Below, one piece after another: positions 1 through 8,109 of a stretch of DNA of 64,000 nucleotides (the stretch's first letter is position 1; every line of letters starts with the position of its first letter). The DNA is taken from the NCBI RefSeq assembly GCF_030232885.1, contig NZ_JASPGD010000002.1, forward strand, positions 186,001 to 250,000, in the 5' to 3' direction. The position numbers were made by a program, and so were the translations under genes. This DNA comes from Corynebacterium sp. MSK297. Its GTDB lineage: Bacteria; Actinomycetota; Actinomycetes; Mycobacteriales; Mycobacteriaceae. A model generated the notes under the pieces. It saw only the letters and a list, made by a program, of their open reading frames with translations. It searched no databases and was not told the origin of the DNA.

Positions 1-41
1 AAGTACATAATCGACCCGAAGTACAAAAAGGACAAGGCCCC
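1..41 (+). other. Left edge, leader of the response regulator gene
   Basis: Only 41 bases precede the response regulator. They contain AAAAGGACAAGG, a usable ribosome binding site. In related genomes the sensor kinase senX3 lies immediately upstream, so its 3' end is probably just outside or within the first bases. No coding frame can be assigned with confidence from so little sequence. Confidence 0.4.
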
Positions 42-743
42 ATGGCTACTGTTTTGATCGTTGAAGATGAAGAGTCGTTAGCCGACCCACTGGCATTTCT
101 ACTCCGCAAGGAAGGCTTTGAAACTCTGACGGCAGCTGATGGGCCGAGTGCCTTGTCGACGTTCCACTCCGAGCACGTTGACATCGTGTTGCTGGATCTG
201 ATGTTGCCGGGCATGTCGGGCACTGATGTGTGTAAGAAGATCCGGGCTACATCCCAGGTGCCGATCATCATGGTGACCGCGCGTGATTCCGAAATTGACA
301 AGGTCCTGGGGCTGGAGCTTGGTGCCGACGATTACGTGACCAAACCGTATTCCGCCCGTGAATTAACCGCCCGCATTCGAGCGGTACTGCGCCGCGGGCC
401 TGAAACTAGTACCAGCGAATCGGCAGCCGAGGGGGCGGTCGAAAATATCTTGGAAAGTGGATGCGTGCGCATGGATGTCGACCGCCACATCGTTTATGTT
501 GACGGTGAAGCCGTGCCGATGCCACTGAAAGAATTCCACTTGTTGGAGTACTTGTTGGAAAACGCGGGCCGTGTGTTGACCCGCGGACAACTCATCGACC
601 GTATCTGGGGCTCGGACTACATCGGGGACACCAAAACGATCGACGTGCATGTGAAACGTCTGCGCTCCAAGATTGAGCCGGAACCATCCCGCCCATCCCA
701 CCTGGTGACTGTGCGCGGGCTGGGCTACAAATTCGACGCCTAA
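42..743 (+). CDS. regX3: Two-component response regulator, RegX3-like (OmpR/PhoB family)
   Basis: A 233-residue response regulator. The receiver domain covers roughly residues 1-115, with acidic pocket E8/D9, phospho-acceptor D52 in LLDLMLPG, T79 and K101. A winged-helix OmpR-type DNA-binding domain fills residues 138-233 and ends in the typical VRGLGYKF. In mycobacteria and corynebacteria the SenX3-RegX3 pair responds to phosphate limitation. The gene following on the same strand, ppx, fits a phosphate/polyphosphate theme. The start has a purine-rich ribosome binding site 8-12 bases upstream. Its stop codon overlaps the stop of the convergent gene by about 4 bases. The symbol rests on domain type plus synteny. 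Confidence 0.88.
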   Translation: MATVLIVEDEESLADPLAFLLRKEGFETLTAADGPSALSTFHSEHVDIVLLDLMLPGMSGTDVCKKIRATSQVPIIMVTARDSEIDKVLGLELGADDYVTKPYSARELTARIRAVLRRGPETSTSESAAEGAVENILESGCVRMDVDRHIVYVDGEAVPMPLKEFHLLEYLLENAGRVLTRGQLIDRIWGSDYIGDTKTIDVHVKRLRSKIEPEPSRPSHLVTVRGLGYKFDA

Positions 744-1657
744 CTTTGTGAACCCCGATTATTCGCCGCCTCCCGGGTAGCCGGGTGCTGCGGCAGGTCC
801 ACACCTGCAGCGCGAGCCTCGTCCCGCAACTGACAATGGCTGGCCAAGATTTCGTAATTGCGCTGGCCCATCACTGCGACCAATTCCTCCCGGTGGGTTT
901 TCCACAACGGATCCGTCGTCGTATGACACTGCGGCGCTGACGAACACCACCAATCAAACTCCTCGCCGCCATTGCCCCAGGCGCGCCGGTCGTATTCACT
1001 GATCACCGTGCGCAAAATTTCCACATCGTCGCTGCGGGTTTCATAGTCCTCATGTCGACGAATCGGCACCTGCCAGCACACCTCTGGCTTGACGACGGTC
1101 AACTCCTCACCCTCAGCTACCGCCCACTGGTGCAGCGCGCAACCTGCACCAGTTTCCCAGCCATGACGATTCGCGAAAATGCAGCCGCCGTCGACAGTGC
1201 GCGTTTTTAACGAAGGCTCCATCTCACCGTCGTCGTTTTCTTCCTCGTCCCACACCAGCCACGGCTCCAACTCGCCAGCTGGAGCTACTCCTGACAAGTG
1301 TTCCTCGGTATTGCTCGGGCGTAATTGCCAGTATTTCGCGGGCATCTCGCGGACGGCGTCGAAAAGCTGATCCTGGTCGGTCTCGTCGGCAAGAAACGCC
1401 CCATGAGTGCAACAGGCCACGTCGGTAATGCCTTCGCGGATGCCGAAACAATCCGAGGTGCCGAACTTACAGCTGTAGTGGGACTCCACCCAGGTCAGAT
1501 CAATGGAAAAGACGTGCTCCGGATCGTCCGGGTTGGTGAATTCGAACCACTCCCGAGCGAAATCCGGGGCCACCTCCCGGCCAGCACGAATAGACTTGCC
1601 GGCCGGCGAGCTTGCAGGAAAACCAAGGAAAACGGAAGAAGACTGAGCGTGATTCAC
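740..1657 (-). CDS. Conserved Cys-rich protein of unknown function (Rv0495c-like)
   Basis: A 305-residue protein with many Cys, His and Trp residues. Notable clusters are [41 protein letters not shown] and WWCSSAPQC. The Cys/CC spacing resembles proteins that bind zinc or an iron-sulfur cluster (YkgJ-like pattern), but that is inference. Position and size match the conserved M. tuberculosis gene Rv0495c, which also lies between regX3 and ppx. The start codon is GTG. It is transcribed divergently from ppx (33-base gap) and convergently with regX3, with overlapping stop codons. The function is not known to me. It carries one copy of the CTTGYCGACG motif in the frame Leu-Ala-Asp. Confidence 0.8.
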   Translation of the reverse strand: MNHAQSSSVFLGFPASSPAGKSIRAGREVAPDFAREWFEFTNPDDPEHVFSIDLTWVESHYSCKFGTSDCFGIREGITDVACCTHGAFLADETDQDQLFDAVREMPAKYWQLRPSNTEEHLSGVAPAGELEPWLVWDEEENDDGEMEPSLKTRTVDGGCIFANRHGWETGAGCALHQWAVAEGEELTVVKPEVCWQVPIRRHEDYETRSDDVEILRTVISEYDRRAWGNGGEEFDWWCSSAPQCHTTTDPLWKTHREELVAVMGQRNYEILASHCQLRDEARAAGVDLPQHPATREAANNRGSQS

Positions 1658-1678
1658 ACTTAGACACCGTAGACCGTT

Positions 1679-1690
1679 TAGGCTAGACGT
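1679..1690 (+). promoter_or_regulatory. Leaderless-type promoter of ppx
   Basis: TAGGCT (1679-1684) lies six bases before the GTG start of ppx, the spacing expected if transcription begins at the start codon. No Shine-Dalgarno sequence is present. Confidence 0.5.
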
Positions 1691-2620
1691 GTGCGATTAG
1701 GTGTAATTGACGTGGGCAGCAACACTGTCCACCTAGTAGCAGTAGATGTCCGCAATGGTGGCAGGCCCACTCCCATGAGTGATTGGAAGTCCTCCCTGAA
1801 GCTGGTGGAGCAGCTCGATGCTGACGGCAATATCCATGAACGTGGGCTGAAAAAGCTCATCTCGGCTGTCGGGGAAGCCAAAGAACTCGCCAACAAACTC
1901 GGCTGCGACGAGTTCATGCCCTTTGCGACGTCTGCGATCCGTTCCGCCACCAATTCCGCTTATGTCCTGGACGCCGTAGAAAAACACACCGGTGTGCGTT
2001 TGGAGATTTTGTCTGGTGAGGACGAAGGCAGGCTGACGTTCCTGGCGGTACGCCGGTGGTATGGCTGGTCAGCCGGGCGGATCACGAATATCGATATCGG
2101 TGGAGGCTCGCTGGAACTGTGTACGGGCACTGATGAACACCCAGATGTTGCCAGTTCGTTGGACTTGGGTGCTGGCCGGTTGACCTACAACTGGTTTGAC
2201 ACCGACCCGCCGGGCAAGAAAAAGATCAACACCCTGCGTGATTACATCGATGCTGAGCTCAAGGACGTCACCGCAGAGATTCGCGCGTACGGTGATCCCG
2301 GGATCGCAGTGGGAACCTCGAAGACAATCCGGTCATTGGCTCGGCTGACTGGTGCCGCGCCTTCGTCGGCAGGACCTTATGTACGGCGGAGCCTGACCGC
2401 ACCGGGTCTGCGTCAGTTGATCGCTTTTATCTCCCGAATGACTGCTTCTGACCGCGCCGAACTCGAGGGCGTGAGCAGCGACCGTTCGCATCAAATTGTT
2501 GCCGGTGCTTTGGTTGCAGAGGCTAGTATGCGAGCATTAGGAATCGACGAACTCGAGATCTGCCCGTGGGCACTGCGCGAAGGCGTAATTCTGCGTCGCA
2601 TTGATAAAGGACTGGAATAG
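1691..2620 (+). CDS. ppx: Exopolyphosphatase / Ppx-GppA family phosphatase
   Basis: A 309-residue member of the ASKHA-fold Ppx/GppA family, which removes terminal phosphate from polyphosphate or hydrolyses pppGpp. Visible motifs are [16 protein letters not shown] near the N-terminus, [23 protein letters not shown] and the phosphate-binding loop [14 protein letters not shown] around residue 140. It consists only of the two core domains and lacks the extra C-terminal HD-like domains of E. coli Ppx, as do the short actinobacterial Ppx proteins. The start is GTG with a leaderless-type promoter. The downstream membrane protein begins 11 bases after the stop, so the two are probably co-transcribed. 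Confidence 0.88.
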   Translation: MRLGVIDVGSNTVHLVAVDVRNGGRPTPMSDWKSSLKLVEQLDADGNIHERGLKKLISAVGEAKELANKLGCDEFMPFATSAIRSATNSAYVLDAVEKHTGVRLEILSGEDEGRLTFLAVRRWYGWSAGRITNIDIGGGSLELCTGTDEHPDVASSLDLGAGRLTYNWFDTDPPGKKKINTLRDYIDAELKDVTAEIRAYGDPGIAVGTSKTIRSLARLTGAAPSSAGPYVRRSLTAPGLRQLIAFISRMTASDRAELEGVSSDRSHQIVAGALVAEASMRALGIDELEICPWALREGVILRRIDKGLE

Positions 2621-2631
2621 GGAGAAACAGC

Positions 2632-3783
2632 ATGTCTGACGACAAACAATTGACAGTCGCGGAATTGTTGGCTCGCGCCGGGAAAGAAGAAAGCGATGCC
2701 GACGGCACAAGCGGTGGCCGGACACGTTCTGGCAAAGAGGGCTCGGAAAAGCCCCGTCGACGTCGTCGCCGCAGTATGGAAGACGGTGGTGGTGTCTCTG
2801 TTGCGGAGCTGACCGGGTCATTCCCGAAGGTGACGGCTAAGCCCAAGGAATCGAAACATGGTTCGCCTATCGACGAGCCGGACGGGCAGGGTTCGCGGAA
2901 GGTTGAGAACGCGGCGAAGGTCGGAAACGCGGCGAAGGTCGGAAACGCGGAGAAGGCTGAGAATGCGCCGAAGGCTGAGTCGAAAGCTGCGCCGAAAACC
3001 CCGAACAAAGCCGCGGCGAATGCTCCACACAAAGCCGCTGAGCCAGCGCAAACAGCTGCCGGTCAACCGACAACAAAGCCCGGCACGCCTGGGCCGGCGT
3101 CGACATCAGCTCAAGGCAAACCAGCAACGAAGGCGACCCAGCAAGAACCAAGCGTCGACAAGAATGCTGCAACCAAGTTTGCAACTAAGCGGGTGGCACA
3201 GACCAGTCCCGCTGCAGACGAGACCGCTGAGATTTCCCGTGTCACCGATAAGAGCGACTCGAGCCAAGCGACAAGCAGTAAACAGCACGATGCTGAGTCC
3301 ACAGGCGAGACTTCCAAAGTCACCGATTCACCATCGAATACGGCAAAACGAGGAGGAACGGCGTCTGCAAGCACACGTGAGCGTCGGCAAGCAGACGACG
3401 ATACCTCGGAAATCCAGAGCGTTCCTGATGACGCCGTACACGATGCAGCAGCCCAACGCCATGATCAAGCCCCAGTTTATGCAGATGCTGCTGATCTCGA
3501 CGACCACGATGAACCCGTCTCCGAGGGCGAAGGTATGAACCCCGTCGCGGTGATTTTGCTGGCATTGGCAGGGATTGTCGTCGGTGTGGTCGTTTTCAAG
3601 GGCTTCGAGATGCTCTGGGACGTACTCAACAATTACCTGGTTGCAGCGTTGGCTGTTGGGGTTACCGGTGTTATGGCGGGTATCGTTCATGCGCTTCGGA
3701 CAGAACGAGATGGCTTGTCGATGACCCTGGCTGTCATCGTTGGCTTGTTGCTTACTTTTGGCCCGGCGGTGTTGGTACTCTAG
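2632..3783 (+). CDS. Low-complexity protein with C-terminal membrane segments (Rv0497-like)
   Basis: A 383-residue protein beginning DDKQLTVAELLARAG, with a second VAEL element near residue 57. These short TVAEL motifs are seen in the equivalent mycobacterial gene beside ppx. Residues about 80-300 are a disordered Ala/Lys/Thr/Ser-rich region with small repeats such as NAAKVG. The C-terminus has about three hydrophobic helices (roughly residues 303-383), starting at NPVAVILLALAGIVVGVVVF. It follows ppx by 11 bases and precedes proC by about 150 bases. The function is unknown. A membrane-anchored protein with a long cytoplasmic tail is the simplest reading. Two CTTGYCGACG-type motifs lie in the low-complexity part. 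Confidence 0.75.
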   Translation: MSDDKQLTVAELLARAGKEESDADGTSGGRTRSGKEGSEKPRRRRRRSMEDGGGVSVAELTGSFPKVTAKPKESKHGSPIDEPDGQGSRKVENAAKVGNAAKVGNAEKAENAPKAESKAAPKTPNKAAANAPHKAAEPAQTAAGQPTTKPGTPGPASTSAQGKPATKATQQEPSVDKNAATKFATKRVAQTSPAADETAEISRVTDKSDSSQATSSKQHDAESTGETSKVTDSPSNTAKRGGTASASTRERRQADDDTSEIQSVPDDAVHDAAAQRHDQAPVYADAADLDDHDEPVSEGEGMNPVAVILLALAGIVVGVVVFKGFEMLWDVLNNYLVAALAVGVTGVMAGIVHALRTERDGLSMTLAVIVGLLLTFGPAVLVL

Positions 3784-3937
3784 CGCTTTTGTTAGTTCCT
3801 GCACGGGAGTTCGTGGAGAAGACGACCTCGAATAATCCGACCAGAGCGTTCGCGACGATGACCTTGAATAATGGTGAAATCCCTAGTCTGCCCCAGTGTG
3901 GTGGCTAGGGTTTTTGCTTTCTGGCATCGTAGATTGC

Positions 3938-4744
3938 ATGACTAATATTGCAGTTTTAGGCGGAGGTCAGATCGGCGAAGCGCTAGTTTCCGGTCTTATT
4001 GCCTCTGATTACGACCCAAAATCCATTACCGTCACTAACCGTAGCGCGGATAAGTCCAAGTACTTCCAAGATAACTACGGTGTGAACACCACTTCGGACA
4101 ATGATGCTGCTATCAAAGATGCAGATTATGCGTTTTTGTGCGTCAAGCCCTACCACATCATTGACCTTTTGGAAGATGTCTCTGAAACGTTGCAAGACCG
4201 GGGGGATAAGACTGTGGCAGTGTCCATGGCCGCGGGACTGACCCTCGAGGCAATGGAGAAGGCTGCTGGCAACGGCGTGCCCGTGGTGCGTGTCATGCCA
4301 AATACCCCGATGCTGGTGGGTAAAGGCACCAACGCTGCAGCACCGGGAACAAGCGTCTCCGACGAGCAGATGTCGGGTGTTTCGGAATTGCTCGAGGCAG
4401 TGGGGGAAGTTGTCATCGTCGAAGAATCCAACATGGACGCAGTTACGGCGATGTCGGGATCTTCACCAGCGTATTATTTCTTGGTTACTGAGGCACTCAT
4501 TGATGCTGGTGTGCAGCTGGGGTTGAAGCGTGACGTCGCCGAGAAACTGGCTACCAATGCGGCGCACGGTGCAGGCAAGATGCTGACTGATTCAGGACGC
4601 GATCCAGCAACGCTTCGTCAGAACGTTTCATCCCCAGGTGGCACCACGGTGCATGCTCTCCGCGAACTAGAAGAATCCGGCTTGCGTGGGATGTTCTTCC
4701 GTGCTGCAGAAGCATGTGCAAACCGGTCGAAGGAACTCGGCTAA
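3938..4744 (+). CDS. proC: Pyrroline-5-carboxylate reductase
   Basis: A 268-residue enzyme of proline synthesis that reduces pyrroline-5-carboxylate to proline with NAD(P)H. The N-terminal Rossmann motif is NIAVLGGGQIGEAL. VVRVMPNTP and SGSSPAYYF are family signatures. The C-terminal dimerisation domain contains the conserved NVSSPGGTT followed by ALRELEESGLR. An upstream in-frame ATG at 3896 would add 14 residues with no family match, so the ATG at 3938 directly before the Rossmann strand is preferred. The position matches Rv0500. Confidence 0.92.
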   Translation: MTNIAVLGGGQIGEALVSGLIASDYDPKSITVTNRSADKSKYFQDNYGVNTTSDNDAAIKDADYAFLCVKPYHIIDLLEDVSETLQDRGDKTVAVSMAAGLTLEAMEKAAGNGVPVVRVMPNTPMLVGKGTNAAAPGTSVSDEQMSGVSELLEAVGEVVIVEESNMDAVTAMSGSSPAYYFLVTEALIDAGVQLGLKRDVAEKLATNAAHGAGKMLTDSGRDPATLRQNVSSPGGTTVHALRELEESGLRGMFFRAAEACANRSKELG

Positions 4745-4815
4745 TTTGGCTGAAAGTTTCACACACTAAGGCCGCAATCATTTAGGCAACGGCAAATTGG
4801 CTGCTGTGCTGTTCG

Positions 4816-4848
4816 TTGTAGACACAACGCCCTTGTAGACACAACGCC
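4816..4848. repeat. Tandem duplication TTGTAGACACAACGCC
   Basis: The 16-mer TTGTAGACACAACGCC occurs at 4816-4831 and again at 4833-4848, a period of 17. It lies directly before the inverted repeat that may terminate proC. Confidence 0.8.
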
Positions 4849-4909
4849 GTCGTACCTACCGTGCACCATAAATAACGTCGTGGTGGCGGTGTAGTACGAC
4901 GGCTTTCTA
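4846..4909 (+). terminator. Long inverted repeat, possible proC terminator
   Basis: GCCGTCGTAC (4846-4855) is exactly complementary to GTACGACGGC (4894-4903), followed by TTTCTAATTT. The loop is 38 bases and can itself pair (ACC...GGTGG). This could end proC transcription, but the U-tract is weak. Confidence 0.45.
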
Positions 4910-5106
4910 ATTTCTAAGAACGTAGGGGCAAGACGGGTAACGGGGCAACGGGGGAATAGACAAAAGGGGTGGGGCTAGGCCTGAATGCAGGGGCCGCGAA
5001 CGACGCCAGGAGCACGCGCGGCATTAGGAATTCGAGCGAGATTCTCCACTCTATGCATTCTTGCAATCCGGTGGAATTCGCAAGGACCGGCTTTCACTTT
5101 TCAGCT

Positions 5107-5169
5107 AATAGTCGCAACCACTGAATCTCAGGTTTTGGCCAATAGTCGCAACCACTGGATCTCAGGTTT
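5107..5169. repeat. 34-base direct duplication
   Basis: A 29-base stretch beginning AATAGTCGCAACCACT occurs at 5107-5135 and 5141-5169 with one mismatch. Partial flanking matches (CAGCTAATA / CAGCTGATA) suggest 2.3 units of a 34-base repeat. No role is evident. Confidence 0.8.
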
Positions 5170-5330
5170 CAGCTGATATACGGGGGAGGTTAAGCGAAAG
5201 ATGGGAATAATGTGCAGGGGTGAGTCGCAATAGTCACAAGTGACACGCTAGACTGGTTTGAGCACGTGCGTGTGAAGTCCTGCGGGAGGGGAAGCCTGCA
5301 GCGCACTACGAGCTGAAGGGTGAGATATAT

Positions 5331-5522
5331 ATGGCACATGAAGACAAGGGAACGTTTCTGACCATTGCCGAGGTCGCGGAGATGATGCGCGTCTCAAAGA
5401 TGACTGTCTACCGCCTCGTGCACGCTGGTGATTTGCCGGCTGTTCGCGTGGGACGTTCTTTCCGTGTTCACGAAGAAGCCGTGAACGAGTACCTGAACTC
5501 TTCTATTTACGAGGTTGGGTAA
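5331..5522 (+). CDS. Excisionase-type / BldC-like helix-turn-helix protein
   Basis: A 63-residue protein consisting of one MerR-like winged helix of the excisionase/BldC family: FLTIAEVAEMMRVSKMTVYRLV, then LPAVRVGRSFRV and VNEYL. Proteins of this size are conserved beside proC and the bS22 gene in mycobacteria (Rv0500A) and resemble Streptomyces BldC, a small developmental DNA-binding protein. It is a chromosomal regulator here, not a phage excisionase, because no integrase or att site is nearby. The start follows GAAGGGTGAG. A TAGACT -10 box lies at 5249-5254. Confidence 0.85.
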   Translation: MAHEDKGTFLTIAEVAEMMRVSKMTVYRLVHAGDLPAVRVGRSFRVHEEAVNEYLNSSIYEVG

Positions 5523-5641
5523 GTTTTACACGGCTTTAGCGCGGTAGCGATTGGCGCTTTCCGCAACCGAATGTTTGGCTTTCGCGTAGTCATTTCTGAT
5601 GATGACGCGGCTAGGACTCATTGGTTCGGAAAGTGCGTCGG

Positions 5642-5661
5642 ATCTGTACGTCTGTACAGAT
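5642..5661. promoter_or_regulatory. 20-base inverted repeat upstream of the bS22 gene
   Basis: ATCTGTAC-GTCT-GTACAGAT has perfect 8-base arms. It ends 13 bases before a good -35 box (TTGACA, 5675-5680). It could be an operator or part of an upstream transcript hairpin. No regulator can be named. Confidence 0.5.
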
Positions 5662-5674
5662 TTGGGTAAGCTTC

Positions 5675-5706
5675 TTGACAATCGCTAAAGTGTTGAGCAT
5701 TAGTGT
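5675..5706 (+). promoter_or_regulatory. Probable promoter of the bS22 gene
   Basis: TTGACA at 5675-5680 is followed after 17 bases by CATTAG, or after 20 bases by TAGTGT. Either could serve as the -10 element. The coding start is about 45 bases further on. Confidence 0.5.
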
Positions 5707-5750
5707 CGGCAGTTTGTACACATATCAACTAAGAATTGAGGGTACTGACC

Positions 5751-5852
5751 ATGGGTTCAGTCATTAAGAAGCGCCGTAAGCGCATGTCCAAGAAGAAGCA
5801 CCGCAAGATGCTGCGTCGTACTCGCGTCCAGCGTCGTAAATTGGGTAAGTAA
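5751..5852 (+). CDS. Small 30S ribosomal protein bS22 (AURKAIP1/COX24 domain)
   Basis: A 33-residue, extremely basic peptide starting [17 protein letters not shown] and ending RRKLGK. It matches the AURKAIP1/COX24-domain protein found next to proC and the HTH gene in mycobacteria (Rv0500B), which has been located in mycobacterial 30S subunits as bS22. The reading frame runs ATG to TAA without interruption, preceded by GAGGGTACTGACC. It is short enough to be missed by automatic gene callers. Confidence 0.9.
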   Translation: MGSVIKKRRKRMSKKKHRKMLRRTRVQRRKLGK

Positions 5853-5909
5853 ACTAGCCCGAATTATTCAGTTGGAGTCGGGTCGAAAACCCCTGGCTGC
5901 CAGCACGCA

Positions 5910-5988
5910 CCCTGTGGAGCCGATGAGGATCTTGCATCTTTGTGAGATGGATGGATCCTAGTTGCCGGTTTGCCACAGGGATTTTGTG
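5910..5988 (+). terminator. Long nested hairpin downstream of the bS22 gene
   Basis: CCCTGTGG (5910-5917) pairs with CCACAGGG (5973-5980). Inside it, AGCCG can pair with CGGTT, AGGATC with GATCCT, and GCATCT with AGATGG around a TTGTG loop, giving one almost continuous stem about 70 bases long. ATTTTGTG follows. It may be the terminator of the bS22 transcript, or a stable structured RNA. The stem is much longer than a standard intrinsic terminator. Confidence 0.6.
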
Positions 5989-6037
5989 TACTTGTAGGTC
6001 TTTCTGGAGTTTAAGAGCTGAGGGAAAGCCTCGGGTC

Positions 6038-6110
6038 AGTAGACAAAACCTGGGTTAAACGCGAGTTAAGTAGACAAAACCTCGAGACAAGGCGCCTCAA
6101 GACAAGGCCT
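6038..6110. repeat. Degenerate repeats (AGTAGACAAAACCT and CAAGACAAGGC)
   Basis: AGTAGACAAAACCT occurs at 6038-6051 and 6069-6082 (period 31), followed by two variants of GAGACAAGGC / AAGACAAGGC. No function is evident. Confidence 0.7.
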
Positions 6111-6224
6111 AGGTCTGCCTGTATCAGCTTTCGCAGCACCAATGCCATATGTGCACGCTAGCTGCGTGACATCTGCGCGTAATCTACGTCACACTTCACA
6201 AGCCTTACGAATGGCTACTAATGC

Positions 6225-7931
6225 CTACGCTGCTCTGTGAGAATGTGCGCCCTCCATAGGCACATTGTCTTGTGCAATTAGACGTCGAGCAGGGGCTTTA
6301 CCTGCGGCAATAGTGCGGTTGATTTCGATGCTTCCCGTTTCGGGGTCGTATTTGCCGACGAGATGTCTGTCCTCTCGCCGTACCATGTGGCCCATATTCT
6401 TCTTGCCATCACGCTGGTCATTGTTCGCTCGGTGATGATAAGAGCATAGAAGCGTCAGGTTTTCGAAGTCTGTCTTTCCACCTTGGGCATAGGCAACGAT
6501 ATGGTGTCCTTCACAGTTCGCCGCGGGTTCTGAGCAATCTGGATGGCTACACACCAGTTGCATCGCAGTCAGAAAAGCTCGTTGGACCTGCGACATGTTT
6601 CGTACCGTCCCCGCATCGAGAAGCTGTGCCCGCCGGTTGTCTGTGATTCCGAGGTGACACTCAGAAATCCCCAGTTGCATTATTTCGGCAGGCGTCAGCG
6701 TAGCTCCTGTATCCGTATGAAATCGCGTTTTCGGGCTCATATTTAGGTAATCGTTGATAGTGCCGACGACTACTAATTGTGCAGAAACGCTTCCCGACGG
6801 CTGTGGCCGTGGTGTGGTTATAGCCGCTCCAGTGGATGAATTTGGTTGAGCATGTGGTTCTGAACTCGACTCAGGAGCCGGAATCCGGGAAGATGCGGGA
6901 GCGTGTGCCTCCGCAAGATTCGGAGTCGGACCGAAGATCGCGTCCATGAAATAATCATGGATGAACTGCGACTGAGTCCGCGTTTCGGTGATCGTGGCAT
7001 CTGCCTGTCGTGCTTTCCAGACACGGGTTGCTTTTGCACGAATAGCATCAACACGAGCCGAATATGATGAATCGGTGGTAATACCGAAGTTCAACATCCC
7101 GTTGGGTAGCTCACGGGGTTGCGAGATATAGCGTTTGGAGCGTGCCGACGCACGCGAAGCGCGTTTTTTCGCTGGAGTAGAATGCGCATCTGGGTGATTA
7201 TTAGCGTTTCGGATTCGTTCCCTGCACCACTGCGATAGGTCGGCGCAGTCGCGCCCTTTGAGAGCCTCCTGCATAGACTCCAGACGTACGCGATGTTTGC
7301 CCGGAACAGCCGTGTCATTCAGATGACGCAGTTCCCGATCGATGGCATCAACTTTATCCGTCGAAATTTTGCGCGTGAGCCGACGGGCCTCGGACTGCGC
7401 GTGTTTTTCCTGGCTCAACTTGTTTTTTGCCCGGCGCAGGCGTTTCGAACGTTGATTGCTCGTTTCTTGGTCGGCGGCGTCGTCGTCCGGATCGTATTCT
7501 GCGATGTGGATATGCCCATAGGCGGTCTTTGCGCGGGTTCTCATGGTATTGGCGTGAGATGTGGAATATCCCAGCTGCTTGGTATAAAAACCGCGCGAGG
7601 TTGTCGTTCCAACCAGCCTGCCTACTTCGCTACGTTCGGCGCACCAGGCGAGCGAGATCTCACTGGAACGGCGGGCGGAGACAGCTTCTGCGAGGTATTC
7701 GAGCGCCCGGGCAATCGTGGATTGATGGTCCAAATGCTTACTTTTGGACTGGGCTAGCTCGTCGGCTACATCTGCTAGCTCTGAGTCTAACTTCGCGAGG
7801 ATAGATGCAATATCGGCAACTCGTCGCCAAGCATCCTCTCGTTTTTGGTTGCGCAGATGTGCGGGGCGGTTGTGTGAGTCTTGTTTTTTCGGCTTTGTTG
7901 ATGTTCCAAGTAAATTTTGAAGTGGTGACAT
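6225..7931 (-). CDS. HNH endonuclease-domain protein (corynebacterial/13E12-like family)
   Basis: About 568 residues from the ATG at 7931. The C-terminal quarter contains a Cys/His HNH module: CSHPDCSEP, CEGHHIVAYAQGGKTDFENL, then LLCSYHHRANND. The long N-terminal part is helical and charged with Arg/Lys-rich stretches. Such proteins are abundant and multi-copy in corynebacteria and mycobacteria, and their biological role is mostly unknown. The start is set by TAGCGT seven bases upstream (leaderless type). A TTG at 8030 would add 33 residues with no family support. It sits where mycobacteria carry galE2 and neighbours, and contains no CTTGYCGACG motif in 1.7 kb. Both facts fit later insertion, though neither proves it. 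Confidence 0.75.
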   Translation of the reverse strand: MSPLQNLLGTSTKPKKQDSHNRPAHLRNQKREDAWRRVADIASILAKLDSELADVADELAQSKSKHLDHQSTIARALEYLAEAVSARRSSEISLAWCAERSEVGRLVGTTTSRGFYTKQLGYSTSHANTMRTRAKTAYGHIHIAEYDPDDDAADQETSNQRSKRLRRAKNKLSQEKHAQSEARRLTRKISTDKVDAIDRELRHLNDTAVPGKHRVRLESMQEALKGRDCADLSQWCRERIRNANNHPDAHSTPAKKRASRASARSKRYISQPRELPNGMLNFGITTDSSYSARVDAIRAKATRVWKARQADATITETRTQSQFIHDYFMDAIFGPTPNLAEAHAPASSRIPAPESSSEPHAQPNSSTGAAITTPRPQPSGSVSAQLVVVGTINDYLNMSPKTRFHTDTGATLTPAEIMQLGISECHLGITDNRRAQLLDAGTVRNMSQVQRAFLTAMQLVCSHPDCSEPAANCEGHHIVAYAQGGKTDFENLTLLCSYHHRANNDQRDGKKNMGHMVRREDRHLVGKYDPETGSIEINRTIAAGKAPARRLIAQDNVPMEGAHSHRAA

Positions 7932-8109
7932 GGGAATCACGCTAACGGGGTTAAAGCGGTGCTCACAGCCACAAGCGGTAAGAATCCAAGAAAGCTGTGG
8001 ATAAAATGAGTTATCCACAGCTTGGGGCAAAGCAGGGTTGCGCTAGGAGTAGTTGGCTAGGAGGAATCGGTTACGAGGATTTGGTTAGGAGGAATTAATT
8101 GGTGTGGCG

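Larger units (their letters stand above)
4745..5330 (+). other. 586-base spacer between proC and the HTH gene
   Basis: No convincing gene is present. The spacer holds a 17-base duplication, a long inverted repeat just after proC, a 34-base duplication and the probable promoter of the next gene (TAGACT at 5249-5254). Each is listed separately. Small open frames here have no recognisable composition or start signal. Confidence 0.6.
5853..6224 (+). other. 372-base spacer after the bS22 gene
   Basis: It contains no gene. It holds a long nested hairpin (5910-5988) and a stretch with a duplicated 14-mer (6038-6110), listed separately. The remainder up to the convergent HNH gene shows nothing recognisable. 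Confidence 0.6.

Noticed and set aside
5107-5169. Possible CRISPR-like or mobile repeat (34-base duplication)
   Set aside because: There are only two copies with a six-base gap, no inverted ends and no transposase.
4985-5176. 63-codon open frame in the proC downstream spacer
   Set aside because: It spans the 34-base duplication, has no ribosome binding site, and its composition is not protein-like.
5331-5522. Excisionase of a prophage or integrative element
   Set aside because: The HTH is excisionase-like, but its position beside proC and the bS22 gene is conserved in mycobacteria and there is no integrase, att site or other phage gene.
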